Shown piece after piece: positions 53,775 through 62,661 of a DNA stretch of 64,000 bases. A model generated the notes under the pieces. That model made no database searches. It saw only the letters and a list, made by a program, of their open reading frames with translations, and was not told the origin of the DNA. Both the position numbers and the translations under genes were made by a program. Numbering within the stretch: the stretch's first letter is position 1; each line of letters starts with the position of its first letter. The DNA is taken from positions 61,671 to 125,670 of the forward strand of contig NZ_VZII01000042.1 in NCBI RefSeq assembly GCF_009391885.1, written 5' to 3'. Origin of the DNA: Pseudomonas sp. MN1F (GTDB lineage Bacteria > Pseudomonadota > Gammaproteobacteria > Pseudomonadales > Pseudomonadaceae).

Positions 53775-54815
53775 TCAGTCGCGCAGGGCCGGAAGGGCGG
53801 TCAGCAACCATTCCGGCAAGCTGCTTCTGACAGCCTGGCTCAACCGCTCCCGCCGCTTCTGATACCCCAGCCCCAAACCGATCACCCCCAGCCCGATCAA
53901 GGTCAGCACCACCGGGAACAACAGTGACTCGGCAAATACCTCGTAAGACAGATAACCCAGGTAAGCCGCCACCCCTAGCGCCCCGAACACCATGAACACG
54001 GGCCGGCGCAACAGCACCGCCATGCCCATCAACCCCAGGTTGATCAGGCAGTACAGCGCCTTGCCCAGTTCACTGTCGCTTTCCATCATGGTCAGCCCGC
54101 CCCAGAATGCCGCCAGACCAGCCAGGTAGCCCCAATGGGCATAGTCCTCGCGGGTACGCCCGTCGACGACCAGGAACACCAGCAGCATGCCGAGCCCGAA
54201 CCACAGCGACACCGTGCGCCGCTGTTCCCAGGAGAAGGGCGAGCCATACACCCATTCGCTCAGGTCCATCGACATGAACCACAGGGCCACGGCAATCGGC
54301 ATCACCACGAAGGGGTAGGGAATCAGGCGCAGCATCAGCAGCCCGGCAACCACGGTGGCGGCCTCCATCAGCAGCCAGCCACCCTGCACGTAGGTGTAGT
54401 ACTGGTGATAATCCGCTTGCGCATCATCCAGTGGCCACCAGCCTGCCAGGCGTTCTATCGCAAACACGACCAACGGCACGATGCTGACCGCGACGGCCGC
54501 CAGTACCCCGGCGGCAACCGGTTGCTTGCGCCCCTGCAGGTTGAGGGCGAACGAGGTGAGGAGAACGATATAAAGCGTGGCGATGGCCAGCAAGGCCCCG
54601 TCGCCAATTGTCATCCAGGCTTCGGTCAGCAGCCAGCCCATTGCCCCCATGATCAGCAGGGCGCCGAAGTAGAAGGCGACATGGGCAAGCTGGAAACTGC
54701 CCCGGGCTGGTGGTTGCTGGCGCAAAAACGCCAGCAGGGCCTGGTCCTGGCCAGGCTGGAGAATGCCGGCTTGCACGGCGCGCGCCAGGTCCTTGGCGTC
54801 GATACGGTCCGTCAT
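53775..54815 (-). CDS. DUF2157 family membrane protein
   Basis: A 346-residue inner-membrane protein: a soluble N-terminal segment (about 1-40, rich in Asp, Ala and Gln, matching DUF2157), then about nine or ten hydrophobic helices to residue 320 and a short basic C-terminus (KRRERLSQAVRSS). No catalytic motif is visible and the function is unknown. It follows coq7 by 13 bases on the same strand. Confidence 0.8.
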   Translation of the reverse strand: MTDRIDAKDLARAVQAGILQPGQDQALLAFLRQQPPARGSFQLAHVAFYFGALLIMGAMGWLLTEAWMTIGDGALLAIATLYIVLLTSFALNLQGRKQPVAAGVLAAVAVSIVPLVVFAIERLAGWWPLDDAQADYHQYYTYVQGGWLLMEAATVVAGLLMLRLIPYPFVVMPIAVALWFMSMDLSEWVYGSPFSWEQRRTVSLWFGLGMLLVFLVVDGRTREDYAHWGYLAGLAAFWGGLTMMESDSELGKALYCLINLGLMGMAVLLRRPVFMVFGALGVAAYLGYLSYEVFAESLLFPVVLTLIGLGVIGLGLGYQKRRERLSQAVRSSLPEWLLTALPALRD

Positions 54816-54828
54816 ATGTGCGCCCTTG

Positions 54829-55476
54829 TCAGATGCGGTAGGTGCTCTTGGTCATGACCTTGGCCAGCAGGCTCATGCCGAAACGCACCGGCATCGGGAA
54901 GCGATAGCCGCCAGCTTCGAGCGCGGACTCGGCGTGCTGCTCTTCATCCACGCGCATCTGTTCGAGGATGGCGCGGGATTTCTCGTCTTCCTGCGGCAGC
55001 TGTTCCAGGTGTTCGTCCAGGTGCCTGCACACCTGATGCTCGGTGGCGGCGACGAAACCAAGGCTGACTTTGTCGCTGACCAGGCCGGCGAGGGCGCCAA
55101 TGCCGAACGACATCCCGTAGAACAGTGGGTTGAGCACGCTCGGGTGGCTGCCCAGCTGGCGGATGCGTTGTTCGCACCAGGCCAGGTGGTCGATTTCTTC
55201 CTCGGCTGCATGCTCCATGGCCTTGCGCACTTGCGGCAGCTTGGCAGTCAGGGCCTGGCCCTGATACAGCGCCTGGGCGCAGACTTCGCCGGTGTGGTTG
55301 ATGCGCATGAGCCCGGCAATGTGGCGGGTCTGGTTGTCATCCAGGTCCGCGTCAGGCTGGATGATCGCCGGCGATGGGCGGGAGGGTTGGCCGCTGAAGG
55401 GCAGCAAGGTGCGCATGGCGGTATCGGCCTGCAGCAACAAGCGGTCGAGCGGCGAGTAGTGACGTTCGGTGGCCAT
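54829..55476 (-). CDS. coq7: 3-demethoxyubiquinol 3-hydroxylase Coq7
   Basis: Di-iron hydroxylase for a late ubiquinone step, 215 residues. Iron ligands are visible: Glu in GLMRINHTGEVCAQALYQ, E-x-x-H in AAEEEIDHLAWC, Glu in VAATEHQVCRHL and E-x-x-H in DEEQHAESAL. Replaces UbiF in pseudomonads. Head of a short operon with the DUF2157 gene. Confidence 0.95.
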   Translation of the reverse strand: MATERHYSPLDRLLLQADTAMRTLLPFSGQPSRPSPAIIQPDADLDDNQTRHIAGLMRINHTGEVCAQALYQGQALTAKLPQVRKAMEHAAEEEIDHLAWCEQRIRQLGSHPSVLNPLFYGMSFGIGALAGLVSDKVSLGFVAATEHQVCRHLDEHLEQLPQEDEKSRAILEQMRVDEEQHAESALEAGGYRFPMPVRFGMSLLAKVMTKSTYRI

Positions 55477-55542
55477 CGGGCACCTCCGCTGAAGTGATGC
55501 CCGACAGTTTACCTCAATCGCTTGGGAGGAGCTTGCCTTGGG

Positions 55543-55881
55543 TCAGCCCGGCGGCCAGTGCATCTGGCGCTGGCCAAGCACGTGCATGTGGATGTGGTAG
55601 ACGGTCTGGCCGCCTTGCGGATTGCAGTTCATCACGACGCGGAAGCCTTCTTCGCAACCTTGCTCGACCGCCAGGCGCTGGGCAGTGAACAGGATATGGC
55701 CGGCCAGGGCCTTGTCCTCTTCGGTCAGGTCGTTGAGGGTACGGATGTGCTTCTTCGGGATAACCAGAAAATGTACCGGCGCCGCTGGGGCGATGTCCTT
55801 GAAGGCCAGGATCTGGTCATCTTCGTAGATGATATCCGCCGGGATTTCCCGGTTGATGATTTTGAGGAATAGATCGTCCAC
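55543..55881 (-). CDS. HIT family nucleotide hydrolase (HinT-like)
   Basis: A 112-residue histidine-triad protein. The motif H-I-H-M-H-V lies at the end of GGQTVYHIHMHV, and the N-terminal LFLKIINREIPADIIYEDD is typical of HinT. Such proteins hydrolyse adenosine phosphoramidates. Its stop lies about 65 bases before the coq7 start. Confidence 0.93.
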   Translation of the reverse strand: MDDLFLKIINREIPADIIYEDDQILAFKDIAPAAPVHFLVIPKKHIRTLNDLTEEDKALAGHILFTAQRLAVEQGCEEGFRVVMNCNPQGGQTVYHIHMHVLGQRQMHWPPG

Positions 55882-55944
55882 AGCACGTGCTCCATGGTGA
55901 GTGTCGGGCCGAGTGTACTCAGCCGCGCGCCACTCGCCCAGAGG

Positions 55945-56727
55945 CTATTCCATGCCGACCGGGCAGTAACGCCGGTGGATGAAGCCGGCCAGCTTGCGCG
56001 TCAGCCAGCGCGGCAGCAGGCGTGGAGCGAAGGCCAGCCAGCGATTGCGCCGTACCGGCATGATCACTGCGCGATTTTTGGCCAATGCGCGTACTGTGTG
56101 CAGTGCCACTTCTTCAGGGCTCAGGCAGCGGCTGTTGCCTTCAAGCCTGGGGATGCGCCGGCGTGACGAGTGAACGGGGCCGGGGCAAAGGACCGATACC
56201 TTGATGCCGGCCGGCTTGAGCTCTTCGCGCAGTGCTTCGCTGAAATGCATCACATAGGCCTTGCTGGCGGCATAGGTGGCCATGCCCGGTCCCGGCGCGA
56301 CAGCGGCCAGGCCGGCTACGTTGAGGATCTGCCCACCACCTTGCACTGCCATCAGGTTGCCGATGGCATGACACAGGCGGCTCAAGGCAAGGACATTGAC
56401 CTCCAGCAGGTCCTGCTCGTCGGCCCATTCGTGGGCCAGGAACGGACCGTAGGTGCGCTGGCCGGCGCAGTTGACCAACAGGTCGATGCGTCGCTCGCCC
56501 TCTTCCAGTTCCAGCACGAAACCGGACAGCCGCAAGGGCTGGCTGAGATCGCAGGCACGCAGCAGCACTTCGACGCCGAAACGTTGGGCCAGTTCGAGCG
56601 CTACCGGCTCCAGCGTTTCTCGATGGCGTGCCACCAGGATCAGATTGCGCCCGCGCCGTGCCAGGGCTTCCGCCAGGGCCAGGCCCAGGCCGCTGGAAGC
56701 TCCAGTAATCATGGCGTAACGGGTCAT
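55945..56727 (-). CDS. Short-chain dehydrogenase family protein lacking the catalytic serine
   Basis: A 260-residue Rossmann protein: NAD(P) motif ITGASSGLG (about 7-15), acidic DLS near 62, NCAG near 87 and the Y-A-A-S-K active-site tyrosine and lysine. The Ser normally 13 residues before that Tyr is Gly (NVAGLAAVAPGP in place of the usual NVAS). The C-terminus has a basic WLTRKLAGFIHRR tail. Substrate unknown; it could be active by another residue or be a binding protein. Monocistronic-looking between the HIT and NMO genes. Confidence 0.85.
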   Translation of the reverse strand: MTRYAMITGASSGLGLALAEALARRGRNLILVARHRETLEPVALELAQRFGVEVLLRACDLSQPLRLSGFVLELEEGERRIDLLVNCAGQRTYGPFLAHEWADEQDLLEVNVLALSRLCHAIGNLMAVQGGGQILNVAGLAAVAPGPGMATYAASKAYVMHFSEALREELKPAGIKVSVLCPGPVHSSRRRIPRLEGNSRCLSPEEVALHTVRALAKNRAVIMPVRRNRWLAFAPRLLPRWLTRKLAGFIHRRYCPVGME

Positions 56728-56794
56728 GCAAGGCTCCTGGGGGTTGAAGAGGGCGCCTAGTGTACAGCCTGGCCAGGCGAGTTGTTGCCTTTTG

Positions 56795-57751
56795 CTACAG
56801 AGCCTTGTCGTGCAGTACCAGGGAACGCTGCAGGGCTGCGTGGTACTCGCCGTGCAGGCGTTCGATCAGTGTGGCGGCAGCGGGCAGGTCATGGATATCG
56901 CCGACGCCCTGGCCGGCCGACCAGACGGTTTTCCAGGCCTTGGCTTCATCGTCGATCGGCTTGAGCTTGCCTTGCTCGTGCCCGGATTTCAGTGCCGCCA
57001 TGTCATAGCCGGCCTGTTCCAGGCTGGGGCGCAGGAAGCTGGCCGGGATACCGGACACGGCAGGCGTGTGGATGATGTCTGCGGCTTGAGCCTCGAGCAG
57101 CATCTGCTTGTAGGCCGCCTGGGCATGGCTTTCGTGGGTGGCAATGAAACGTGTGCCCATGTAGGCCAGGTCGGCACCGAGCAACTGCGCGGCGAGAATT
57201 TCGTGACCATGGTTGATGCAGCCGGCCAGCAGCAGGGTCTTGTCGAAGAATTGGCGGATCTCGGCCGCCAGGGCGAATGGGCTCCAGGTACCGGCATGGC
57301 CACCGGCGCCCGCTGCCACGGCAATCAGCCCATCGACGCCGGCTTCGGCGGCTTTCTCCGCGTGACGCCGGGTGGTGACATCGTGAAACACCAGCCCGCC
57401 GTAGCCGTGCACCGCATCCACCACTTCCTTCACTGCGCCGAGGCTGGTGATGACAATCGGCACGCGGTGCTCGACGCACAGTGCGAGGTCGGCCTGTAAC
57501 CGTGGGTTGGTCGGGTGGACGATCAGGTTCACCGCATAGGGCGCGGGCGCCTGCAACTTGGCCAATCCCACCTCGATTTCTTCCAGCCAGGCCTTGAAGC
57601 CGGCGCTGTCACGCTGGTTCAGTGCCGGGAAGCTGCCGACCACGCCGCTGCCACAGCAGGCCAGTACCAGCTGGGGGTTGGAAATCAGGAACATCGGCGC
57701 TGCCACCACCGGCAAGCGCAGGCGTTGTTCGAGCGAAGCGGGCAGGGACAT
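56795..57751 (-). CDS. NMO/2-nitropropane-dioxygenase-like flavoprotein
   Basis: TIM-barrel FMN protein of 318 residues, LPVVAAPMFLISNPQLV at the start and the FMN-binding GVDGLIAVAAGAGGHAG block near 145, then LLLAGCINHGHEILAAQLLGADLAYMGTRF. The His in GGHAG is the catalytic base in nitronate monooxygenases. Other members reduce enoyl compounds, so nitronate oxidation is only the default label. Confidence 0.85.
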   Translation of the reverse strand: MSLPASLEQRLRLPVVAAPMFLISNPQLVLACCGSGVVGSFPALNQRDSAGFKAWLEEIEVGLAKLQAPAPYAVNLIVHPTNPRLQADLALCVEHRVPIVITSLGAVKEVVDAVHGYGGLVFHDVTTRRHAEKAAEAGVDGLIAVAAGAGGHAGTWSPFALAAEIRQFFDKTLLLAGCINHGHEILAAQLLGADLAYMGTRFIATHESHAQAAYKQMLLEAQAADIIHTPAVSGIPASFLRPSLEQAGYDMAALKSGHEQGKLKPIDDEAKAWKTVWSAGQGVGDIHDLPAAATLIERLHGEYHAALQRSLVLHDKAL

Positions 57752-57774
57752 GAGTACGGCTCCATCGTTTTATG

Positions 57775-58200
57775 TCAGAACGGTTTGACCACCACGAGAA
57801 TCACGATGCCCAGCAGGAACAGTACCGGCACCTCGTTGAACCAGCGGTAGTAGACGTGACTGCGGGTATTGTTGCCAGCGGCGAAGCGTTTGCGCTGGGC
57901 GCCACAGATGTGATGGTAGCCGGTCAGCAGAATCACCAGGGTGAGCTTGGCATGCAGCCAGCCTTGGCTCAGCCAGCCGGGTGTGAGGTAGAGCATCCAG
58001 GCGCCAAACACGTAGGTGGCGATCATTGCCGGGTTCATGATGCCGCGGTACAGCTTGCGCTCCATGGTGACGAAGCGATCCTGGCTGATGCTGTCCTGGC
58101 TCTGGGCGTGGTAGACGAACAGCCTGGGCAGGTAGAACAGGCCGGCAAACCAGCAGACCACGCTGACGATATGCAGCGCTTTGATCCATAGGTAAAGCAT
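57775..58200 (-). CDS. hemJ: HemJ-type protoporphyrinogen IX oxidase
   Basis: A 141-residue membrane protein with four hydrophobic helices: MLYLWIKALHIVSVVCWFAGLFYLPRLFVYH at the N-terminus holds the invariant His of HemJ, and KLYRGIMNPAM holds the conserved Lys/Arg. It is the predicted heme-pathway oxidase in bacteria lacking HemG and HemY. Divergent from argC. Confidence 0.88.
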   Translation of the reverse strand: MLYLWIKALHIVSVVCWFAGLFYLPRLFVYHAQSQDSISQDRFVTMERKLYRGIMNPAMIATYVFGAWMLYLTPGWLSQGWLHAKLTLVILLTGYHHICGAQRKRFAAGNNTRSHVYYRWFNEVPVLFLLGIVILVVVKPF

Positions 58201-58342
58201 GGAGGGAGTTCCTTCAGGTAATCACGGTCGTCAGATAGTAGAGCCCAAGTGCCCGAAGGGGCACCCCAAGAGTTGTTACAGGCGCCTTGCACCCCTATTA
58301 TCGTGCGCTTTCCAGACGGCTCGTTGATAAGGGGCAAGCGTT

Positions 58343-59377
58343 ATGATCAAGGTCGGTATCGTCGGCGGCACGGGTTACACCGGCGTCGAACTGTTGCGTC
58401 TGCTGGCACAGCATCCACAGGCCGAAGTGGCGGTCATCACTTCGCGCTCCGAAGCGGGCGTGGCGGTCGCCGACATGTATCCGAACCTGCGCGGTCACTA
58501 TGACGGCCTGGCTTTCAGCGTGCCGGACAGCAAGACCCTGGCCGCCTGCGATGTGGTGTTCTTCGCCACCCCGCACGGTGTCGCCCATGCCCTGGCTGGC
58601 GAGTTGCTGGCTGCCGGGACCAAGGTCATCGACCTGTCCGCCGACTTCCGTCTGCAGGACGCCACCGAATGGGGCAAATGGTACGGCCAACCGCATGGCG
58701 CTCCAGAGCTGCTCAAGGACGCCGTCTACGGCCTGCCTGAAGTCAACCGTGAAAAGATCCGCCAAGCGCGCCTGATTGCCGTGCCAGGCTGCTACCCGAC
58801 CGCCACCCAGCTGGGCTTCCTGCCGCTGCTTGAAGCTGGCCTGGCCGACCCTTCGCGCCTGATCGCCGACTGCAAGTCGGGCGTCAGCGGTGCTGGCCGC
58901 GGTGCAGCGGTCGGCTCGCTGTTCTGTGAGGCTGGCGAAAGCATGAAGGCCTACGCGGTAAAGGGCCATCGTCACCTGCCTGAGATCAGCCAGGGCCTGC
59001 GACTGGCCGCTGGCAAGGACATCGACCTGACCTTCGTGCCGCACCTGACCCCGATGATCCGTGGCATCCACGCCACCCTGTACGCGACCGTCGCCGACAA
59101 GTCGATCGACCTGCAGGCGCTGTTCGAGAAGCGCTACGCCGACGAGCCGTTCGTCGACGTGATGCCGGCCGGCAGCCACCCGGAAACCCGCAGCGTGCGC
59201 GGTGCCAACGTCTGCCGCATCGCTGTTCATCGCCCGCAGGGTGGTGATCTGGTGGTGGTGCTGTCGGTGATCGACAACCTGGTCAAGGGCGCGTCGGGCC
59301 AGGCGGTGCAGAACCTCAACATCCTGTTCGGCCTGGACGAGCGCATGGGCCTGTCCCACGCTGGCCTGCTGCCGTAA
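58343..59377 (+). CDS. argC: N-acetyl-gamma-glutamyl-phosphate reductase ArgC
   Basis: Arginine pathway NADPH enzyme of 344 residues. MIKVGIVGGTGYTGVELLRLL is the nucleotide site, C150 in VPGCYPTATQLGF is the thioester cysteine, and GHRHLPEIS holds the catalytic His. Single gene, ended by a terminator; argC is not clustered with other arg genes here. Confidence 0.97.
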   Translation: MIKVGIVGGTGYTGVELLRLLAQHPQAEVAVITSRSEAGVAVADMYPNLRGHYDGLAFSVPDSKTLAACDVVFFATPHGVAHALAGELLAAGTKVIDLSADFRLQDATEWGKWYGQPHGAPELLKDAVYGLPEVNREKIRQARLIAVPGCYPTATQLGFLPLLEAGLADPSRLIADCKSGVSGAGRGAAVGSLFCEAGESMKAYAVKGHRHLPEISQGLRLAAGKDIDLTFVPHLTPMIRGIHATLYATVADKSIDLQALFEKRYADEPFVDVMPAGSHPETRSVRGANVCRIAVHRPQGGDLVVVLSVIDNLVKGASGQAVQNLNILFGLDERMGLSHAGLLP

Positions 59378-59391
59378 GCGCTTGCTGATGG

Positions 59392-59419
59392 AAAAGGCCC
59401 GCCACGTGCGGGCCTTTTT
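59392..59419 (+). terminator. Intrinsic terminator of argC
   Basis: GGCCCGC and GCGGGCC form a 7-bp stem with a 5-base loop, preceded by AAAA and followed by TTTTT, so it can act in both directions. Confidence 0.9.
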
Positions 59420-59523
59420 GTTTGTCGCGACTAAAGCCGCACAATTCTTGACCAATTTTCTCGGAGAAGCGGATAATGCGCGTCATCGAGTTTTATGGCG
59501 GCTACTGCGCCGGGAGAATCAAC

Positions 59524-59874
59524 ATGAGCGTCGAAACCTTCACCCCTACGGCTTTGGAATTCACCCACGGCGCCGCGCAAAAGGTGAAGAACCTGGTTTC
59601 CGAGGAAGGCAATGACCGCCTCAAGCTGCGCGTGTTCGTCACCGGTGGCGGCTGCTCGGGCTTCCAGTACGGCTTCACCTTCGATGAAGACGTGGCCGAA
59701 GATGACACCATTGTCGAGCGCGAAGGCGTTTCGCTGGTGGTCGACCCGATGAGCTACCAGTATCTGGCTGGTGCCGAAGTGGACTACCAGGAAGGCCTCG
59801 AAGGTTCGCGATTCGTGATCAAGAACCCGAATGCCGCGACCACCTGCGGTTGTGGCTCTTCGTTCTCGATCTGA
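59524..59874 (+). CDS. erpA: Iron-sulfur cluster insertion protein ErpA
   Basis: A-type carrier of 116 residues that delivers [4Fe-4S] or [2Fe-2S] clusters to apoproteins. The three ligands are Cys in GGGCSGFQYGF and both Cys of TTCGCGSSFS at the C-terminus. I use the ATG at 59524-59526 with GGGAGA upstream; an in-frame ATG at 59476 would add 16 codons without a family match. Confidence 0.95.
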   Translation: MSVETFTPTALEFTHGAAQKVKNLVSEEGNDRLKLRVFVTGGGCSGFQYGFTFDEDVAEDDTIVEREGVSLVVDPMSYQYLAGAEVDYQEGLEGSRFVIKNPNAATTCGCGSSFSI

Positions 59875-59890
59875 CGCCAGGCTGTACGAA

Positions 59891-59916
59891 AACGCCGCGC
59901 TATTGCGCGGCGTTTT
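59891..59916. terminator. Bidirectional terminator between erpA and anmK
   Basis: AACGCCGCGC and GCGCGGCGTT pair perfectly over 10 bp with a 4-base loop, with T and A runs on the two sides, between convergent erpA and anmK. Confidence 0.85.
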
Positions 59917-59932
59917 GCATTCTGGCGTGGGA

Positions 59933-61024
59933 TCAGCCCGGATAGATCGCGCCAAGGACACGTAGCCCCTTGGCCGCAGTCACGCTTGGGCGGTTGGCGG
60001 CAATGCCCTCGAGGCAGCAGTGGGCGAGCCAGGCAAAGGCCATTGCCTCGACCCAGTCCGGATCCACGCCATGCGCAGCGGTGCTGGTGACCCGGGCCTT
60101 TGGCAGCAGTTGGGCAAGGCGAGCCATAAGGGCGCCATTGCGAGCGCCGCCGCCGCATACCAGCAATGCCTCGGTGCCTTGCTGGGCGTTCTGCAGCGAT
60201 TCGATGATGCTGCGCGCGGTCAGCTCCAGCAGGGTGGCCTGGACATCTTCGTCACGGTAGGCCGGCAGACGAACCAGGTGGCCATCCAGCCAGGGCAGGT
60301 TGAACACCTCGCGGCCGGTGCTTTTCGGGCCGCTGCCGGCGAAGAACGGGTCACTCAGCAGGCTGCTGAGCAAATCGCCTTGCACCTCGCCACTGGCAGC
60401 CCAGGCACCATCGGCATCATAGGCCTGGCCACGCTTGCGCTCGATCCAGGCGTCCAGCAGCACGTTGCCTGGCCCGCAGTCGAAGCCATGCACGGGCTTG
60501 TCGCGTTCGATCAGGCTCAGGTTGCTGAAACCACCCACATTGAGAACCGCCAGGCGCTGGCCGAGGTGGCTGAACAGGGTTTCATGGAAGGCCGGCACCA
60601 GAGGGGCGCCCTGGCCGCCTGCCGCCACATCGCGACGGCGGAAGTCGGCGACCACGCTGATGCCGGTAAGCTCGGCGAGCAGCGCCGGGTTGCCGATCTG
60701 CACGGTGAAGCCGCGAGCCGGCTCATGACGGATGGTCTGGCCATGGCTGCCGATGGCGCGAATTGCGTCGGCCTGCAGTCCTTGCTTGTCGAGCAGTTGC
60801 CGTACACCTTCACCTGCCAGGCTGGCCCAGCGGTTTTCTGCCAGGGCGGCGCGGGCAATCTCGTCAGGGCCGCTACTGCAGAGGCTGAGCAGTTGCTGGC
60901 GCAGGTCGGTGGGCATGGGGAGATAGTGAGTGGCGAGCAACTGAAGCTGCTCACCTTGATCGATCAGGGCGATATCCAGGCCATCAAGGCTGGTGCCGGA
61001 CATCACCCCCAGATAAAGCGCCAT
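59933..61024 (-). CDS. anmK: Anhydro-N-acetylmuramic acid kinase AnmK
   Basis: Peptidoglycan recycling kinase of 363 residues that hydrolyses and phosphorylates 1,6-anhydroMurNAc to MurNAc-6-phosphate. Motifs: LGVMSGTSLDGLD, GSHGQTIRHEP, VVADFRRRDVAAGGQGAPLVP and LLVCGGGARNGALM. It follows the M23 peptidase gene by three bases, suggesting one transcript. Confidence 0.96.
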   Translation of the reverse strand: MALYLGVMSGTSLDGLDIALIDQGEQLQLLATHYLPMPTDLRQQLLSLCSSGPDEIARAALAENRWASLAGEGVRQLLDKQGLQADAIRAIGSHGQTIRHEPARGFTVQIGNPALLAELTGISVVADFRRRDVAAGGQGAPLVPAFHETLFSHLGQRLAVLNVGGFSNLSLIERDKPVHGFDCGPGNVLLDAWIERKRGQAYDADGAWAASGEVQGDLLSSLLSDPFFAGSGPKSTGREVFNLPWLDGHLVRLPAYRDEDVQATLLELTARSIIESLQNAQQGTEALLVCGGGARNGALMARLAQLLPKARVTSTAAHGVDPDWVEAMAFAWLAHCCLEGIAANRPSVTAAKGLRVLGAIYPG

Positions 61025-61027
61025 GGG

Positions 61028-62446
61028 TCAGCGCTTGTTTGCCGCGAGCATGGTGGCCTTTTCCTGGTCCATGCGGGCGATCAGTGGTTGGCTCTGCTGC
61101 AGGAAGCGCTGGCGTTCGTTCTTGGCGATCGGGTCAGCCATTGGCACCTTCTGGCTCAGCGGGTCGACGTGTACGCCGTTGACCTGGAACTCGTAGTGCA
61201 GGTGCGGGCCGGTCGACAGGCCGGTAGTACCGATGTAGCCGATGATCTGGCCCTGCTTCACGTTGCTGCCGGTCTTGATGCCCTTGGCAAAGCCCTGCAT
61301 GTGACCGTAAAGGGTTTTATAGCTGTTGCCGTGGGCGATGATCACGGTGTTGCCGTAACCGCCGCGACGGCCAGCCAGTTCGATGCGGCCATCACCGGCT
61401 GCCTTGATCGGCGTGCCGCGCGGGGCGGCATAGTCCACACCCTTGTGCGCGCGGATCTTGTTCAGGATCGGGTGCTTGCGGCCGGCGGAGAAGCGCGAGC
61501 TGATGCGGGCGAAGTCGACCGGGGTACGGATGAACGCCTTGCGCAGGCTGTTGCCGTCGGCGGTGTAGTAGCTGGTGTTGCCCTGCTTGTTGGTGTAGCG
61601 CACGGCGGTGTAGGTCTTGCCGCGGTTGGTGAAGCGCGCGGACAGGATATTGCCGGTGCCGACCACCTTGCCGTCCATGACCTTCTGTTCGTAGACCACA
61701 TCGAACTCGTCGCCAGGGCGGATATCCTGGGCAAAGTCGATGTCGTAACCCAGGACCTTGGCCATGTCCATGGTCATGCTGTGGGACAGGCCCGCGCGCT
61801 GGGCCGAGGCGGACAGCGAACTCTTGATCACGCCGTGGGCGTAAGCGGTACGGACCACCGGCTTGCTGATCTCGCGATCGAAGGTGTAGCCCTTGGCTGT
61901 CTTGGTCAGGCGGATGGTTTCGAGGTTGCTGACCTTGCTGTGCAGGCTGGCCAGTTCGCCATCCTTATCGAGTTCGAACTGCAGCACCTGGCCATGCTTG
62001 AGCTGGCTGAACTGCTTGGCTTGTTTGTTGCTGGCCAGCAGATCGTGCACCGCATTGGCCGGTAGGCCGACCTTGGCGAACAGGGTAGAGAGGGTGTCAC
62101 CACGGGCTACGGTCACTTCGCGGTGACCTGGCTCCTTGGCTTCAGGCTTTTTCTCGGTGGCAGGCGCTTCTTGTGCGGCCTGCTCGGTGTTGGTGTCGGC
62201 GCCGTCAATCTGCGCGAAGGGAGAGCCCTGATCGCCTTGAGTCTGTACCAGCGGGGCGGTGTTGGACTCGTCCTTCAACTGCTCGGCCGGGCTTTCCAGC
62301 TCCAGGCTGAGGGTGGTCTTCTTGGCTTCGACTTCGCTGGAGGGGAATACCAGCAGTGCCAGGCTGAGCAGGGCGGCGATGCCGCTGGCGGCCAACAGAT
62401 GGCTTTTCGGATAAAGCGGGGGCGCTTTAGGCGTTTCGTTGGTCAT
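61028..62446 (-). CDS. Membrane-anchored M23 peptidoglycan endopeptidase (MepM-like)
   Basis: A 472-residue protein: short cytoplasmic N-terminus, one membrane helix (about 17-35), Glu/Ala-rich linker, LysM/OapA-like segment (TVARGDTLSTLFAKVGL, near 105-150), an SH3-like middle and a LytM/M23 domain (about 320-440). The zinc ligands are in HKGVDYAAP and HLHYEF, with YGHM between them. Family members cut D-Ala-mDAP crosslinks to allow wall growth. I use the ATG at 62444-62446; there is no clear ribosome site. Confidence 0.92.
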   Translation of the reverse strand: MTNETPKAPPLYPKSHLLAASGIAALLSLALLVFPSSEVEAKKTTLSLELESPAEQLKDESNTAPLVQTQGDQGSPFAQIDGADTNTEQAAQEAPATEKKPEAKEPGHREVTVARGDTLSTLFAKVGLPANAVHDLLASNKQAKQFSQLKHGQVLQFELDKDGELASLHSKVSNLETIRLTKTAKGYTFDREISKPVVRTAYAHGVIKSSLSASAQRAGLSHSMTMDMAKVLGYDIDFAQDIRPGDEFDVVYEQKVMDGKVVGTGNILSARFTNRGKTYTAVRYTNKQGNTSYYTADGNSLRKAFIRTPVDFARISSRFSAGRKHPILNKIRAHKGVDYAAPRGTPIKAAGDGRIELAGRRGGYGNTVIIAHGNSYKTLYGHMQGFAKGIKTGSNVKQGQIIGYIGTTGLSTGPHLHYEFQVNGVHVDPLSQKVPMADPIAKNERQRFLQQSQPLIARMDQEKATMLAANKR

Positions 62447-62517
62447 AGGTAAGGTGACTTTGAAGAAAAATGAATATGGAAAAGATGAATGACATGATGA
62501 AGATGAAATAACTGTAT

Positions 62518-62546
62518 AAAATATAACCAAATCTAGTTTCACGCAA
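62518..62546 (-). promoter_or_regulatory. Candidate sigma70 promoter of the M23 peptidase-anmK operon
   Basis: On the minus strand TTGCGT (62541-62546) and TATTTT (62518-62523) are 17 bases apart, 72 bases before the peptidase ATG. The transcript leader is pyrimidine-rich with several TCATC repeats. Prediction by eye. Confidence 0.4.
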
Positions 62547-62597
62547 GGGCGCGTAGACGCCGTGACGCGTCGGTCGGGTCACATTTCATTTCGAAAC

Positions 62598-62625
62598 TTG
62601 TAATTGATGGCCGATCTTGTATGGT
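62598..62625 (+). promoter_or_regulatory. Candidate promoter of tyrS
   Basis: TTGTAA (62598-62603) and TATGGT (62620-62625) are 16 bases apart, 36 bases before the tyrS ATG. A modest match. No T-box or other leader structure is seen in the 215-base divergent gap. Confidence 0.3.
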
Positions 62626-62661
62626 TGGCTCCCTTTGAATCTGAGCCTTGCGGGTCTGTCT

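Noticed and set aside
60020..62065. Long plus-strand open frame (about 680 codons) opposite anmK and the M23 peptidase
   Set aside because: Shadow of GC-rich third positions in two well-supported genes; no ribosome site, and no recognisable motif.
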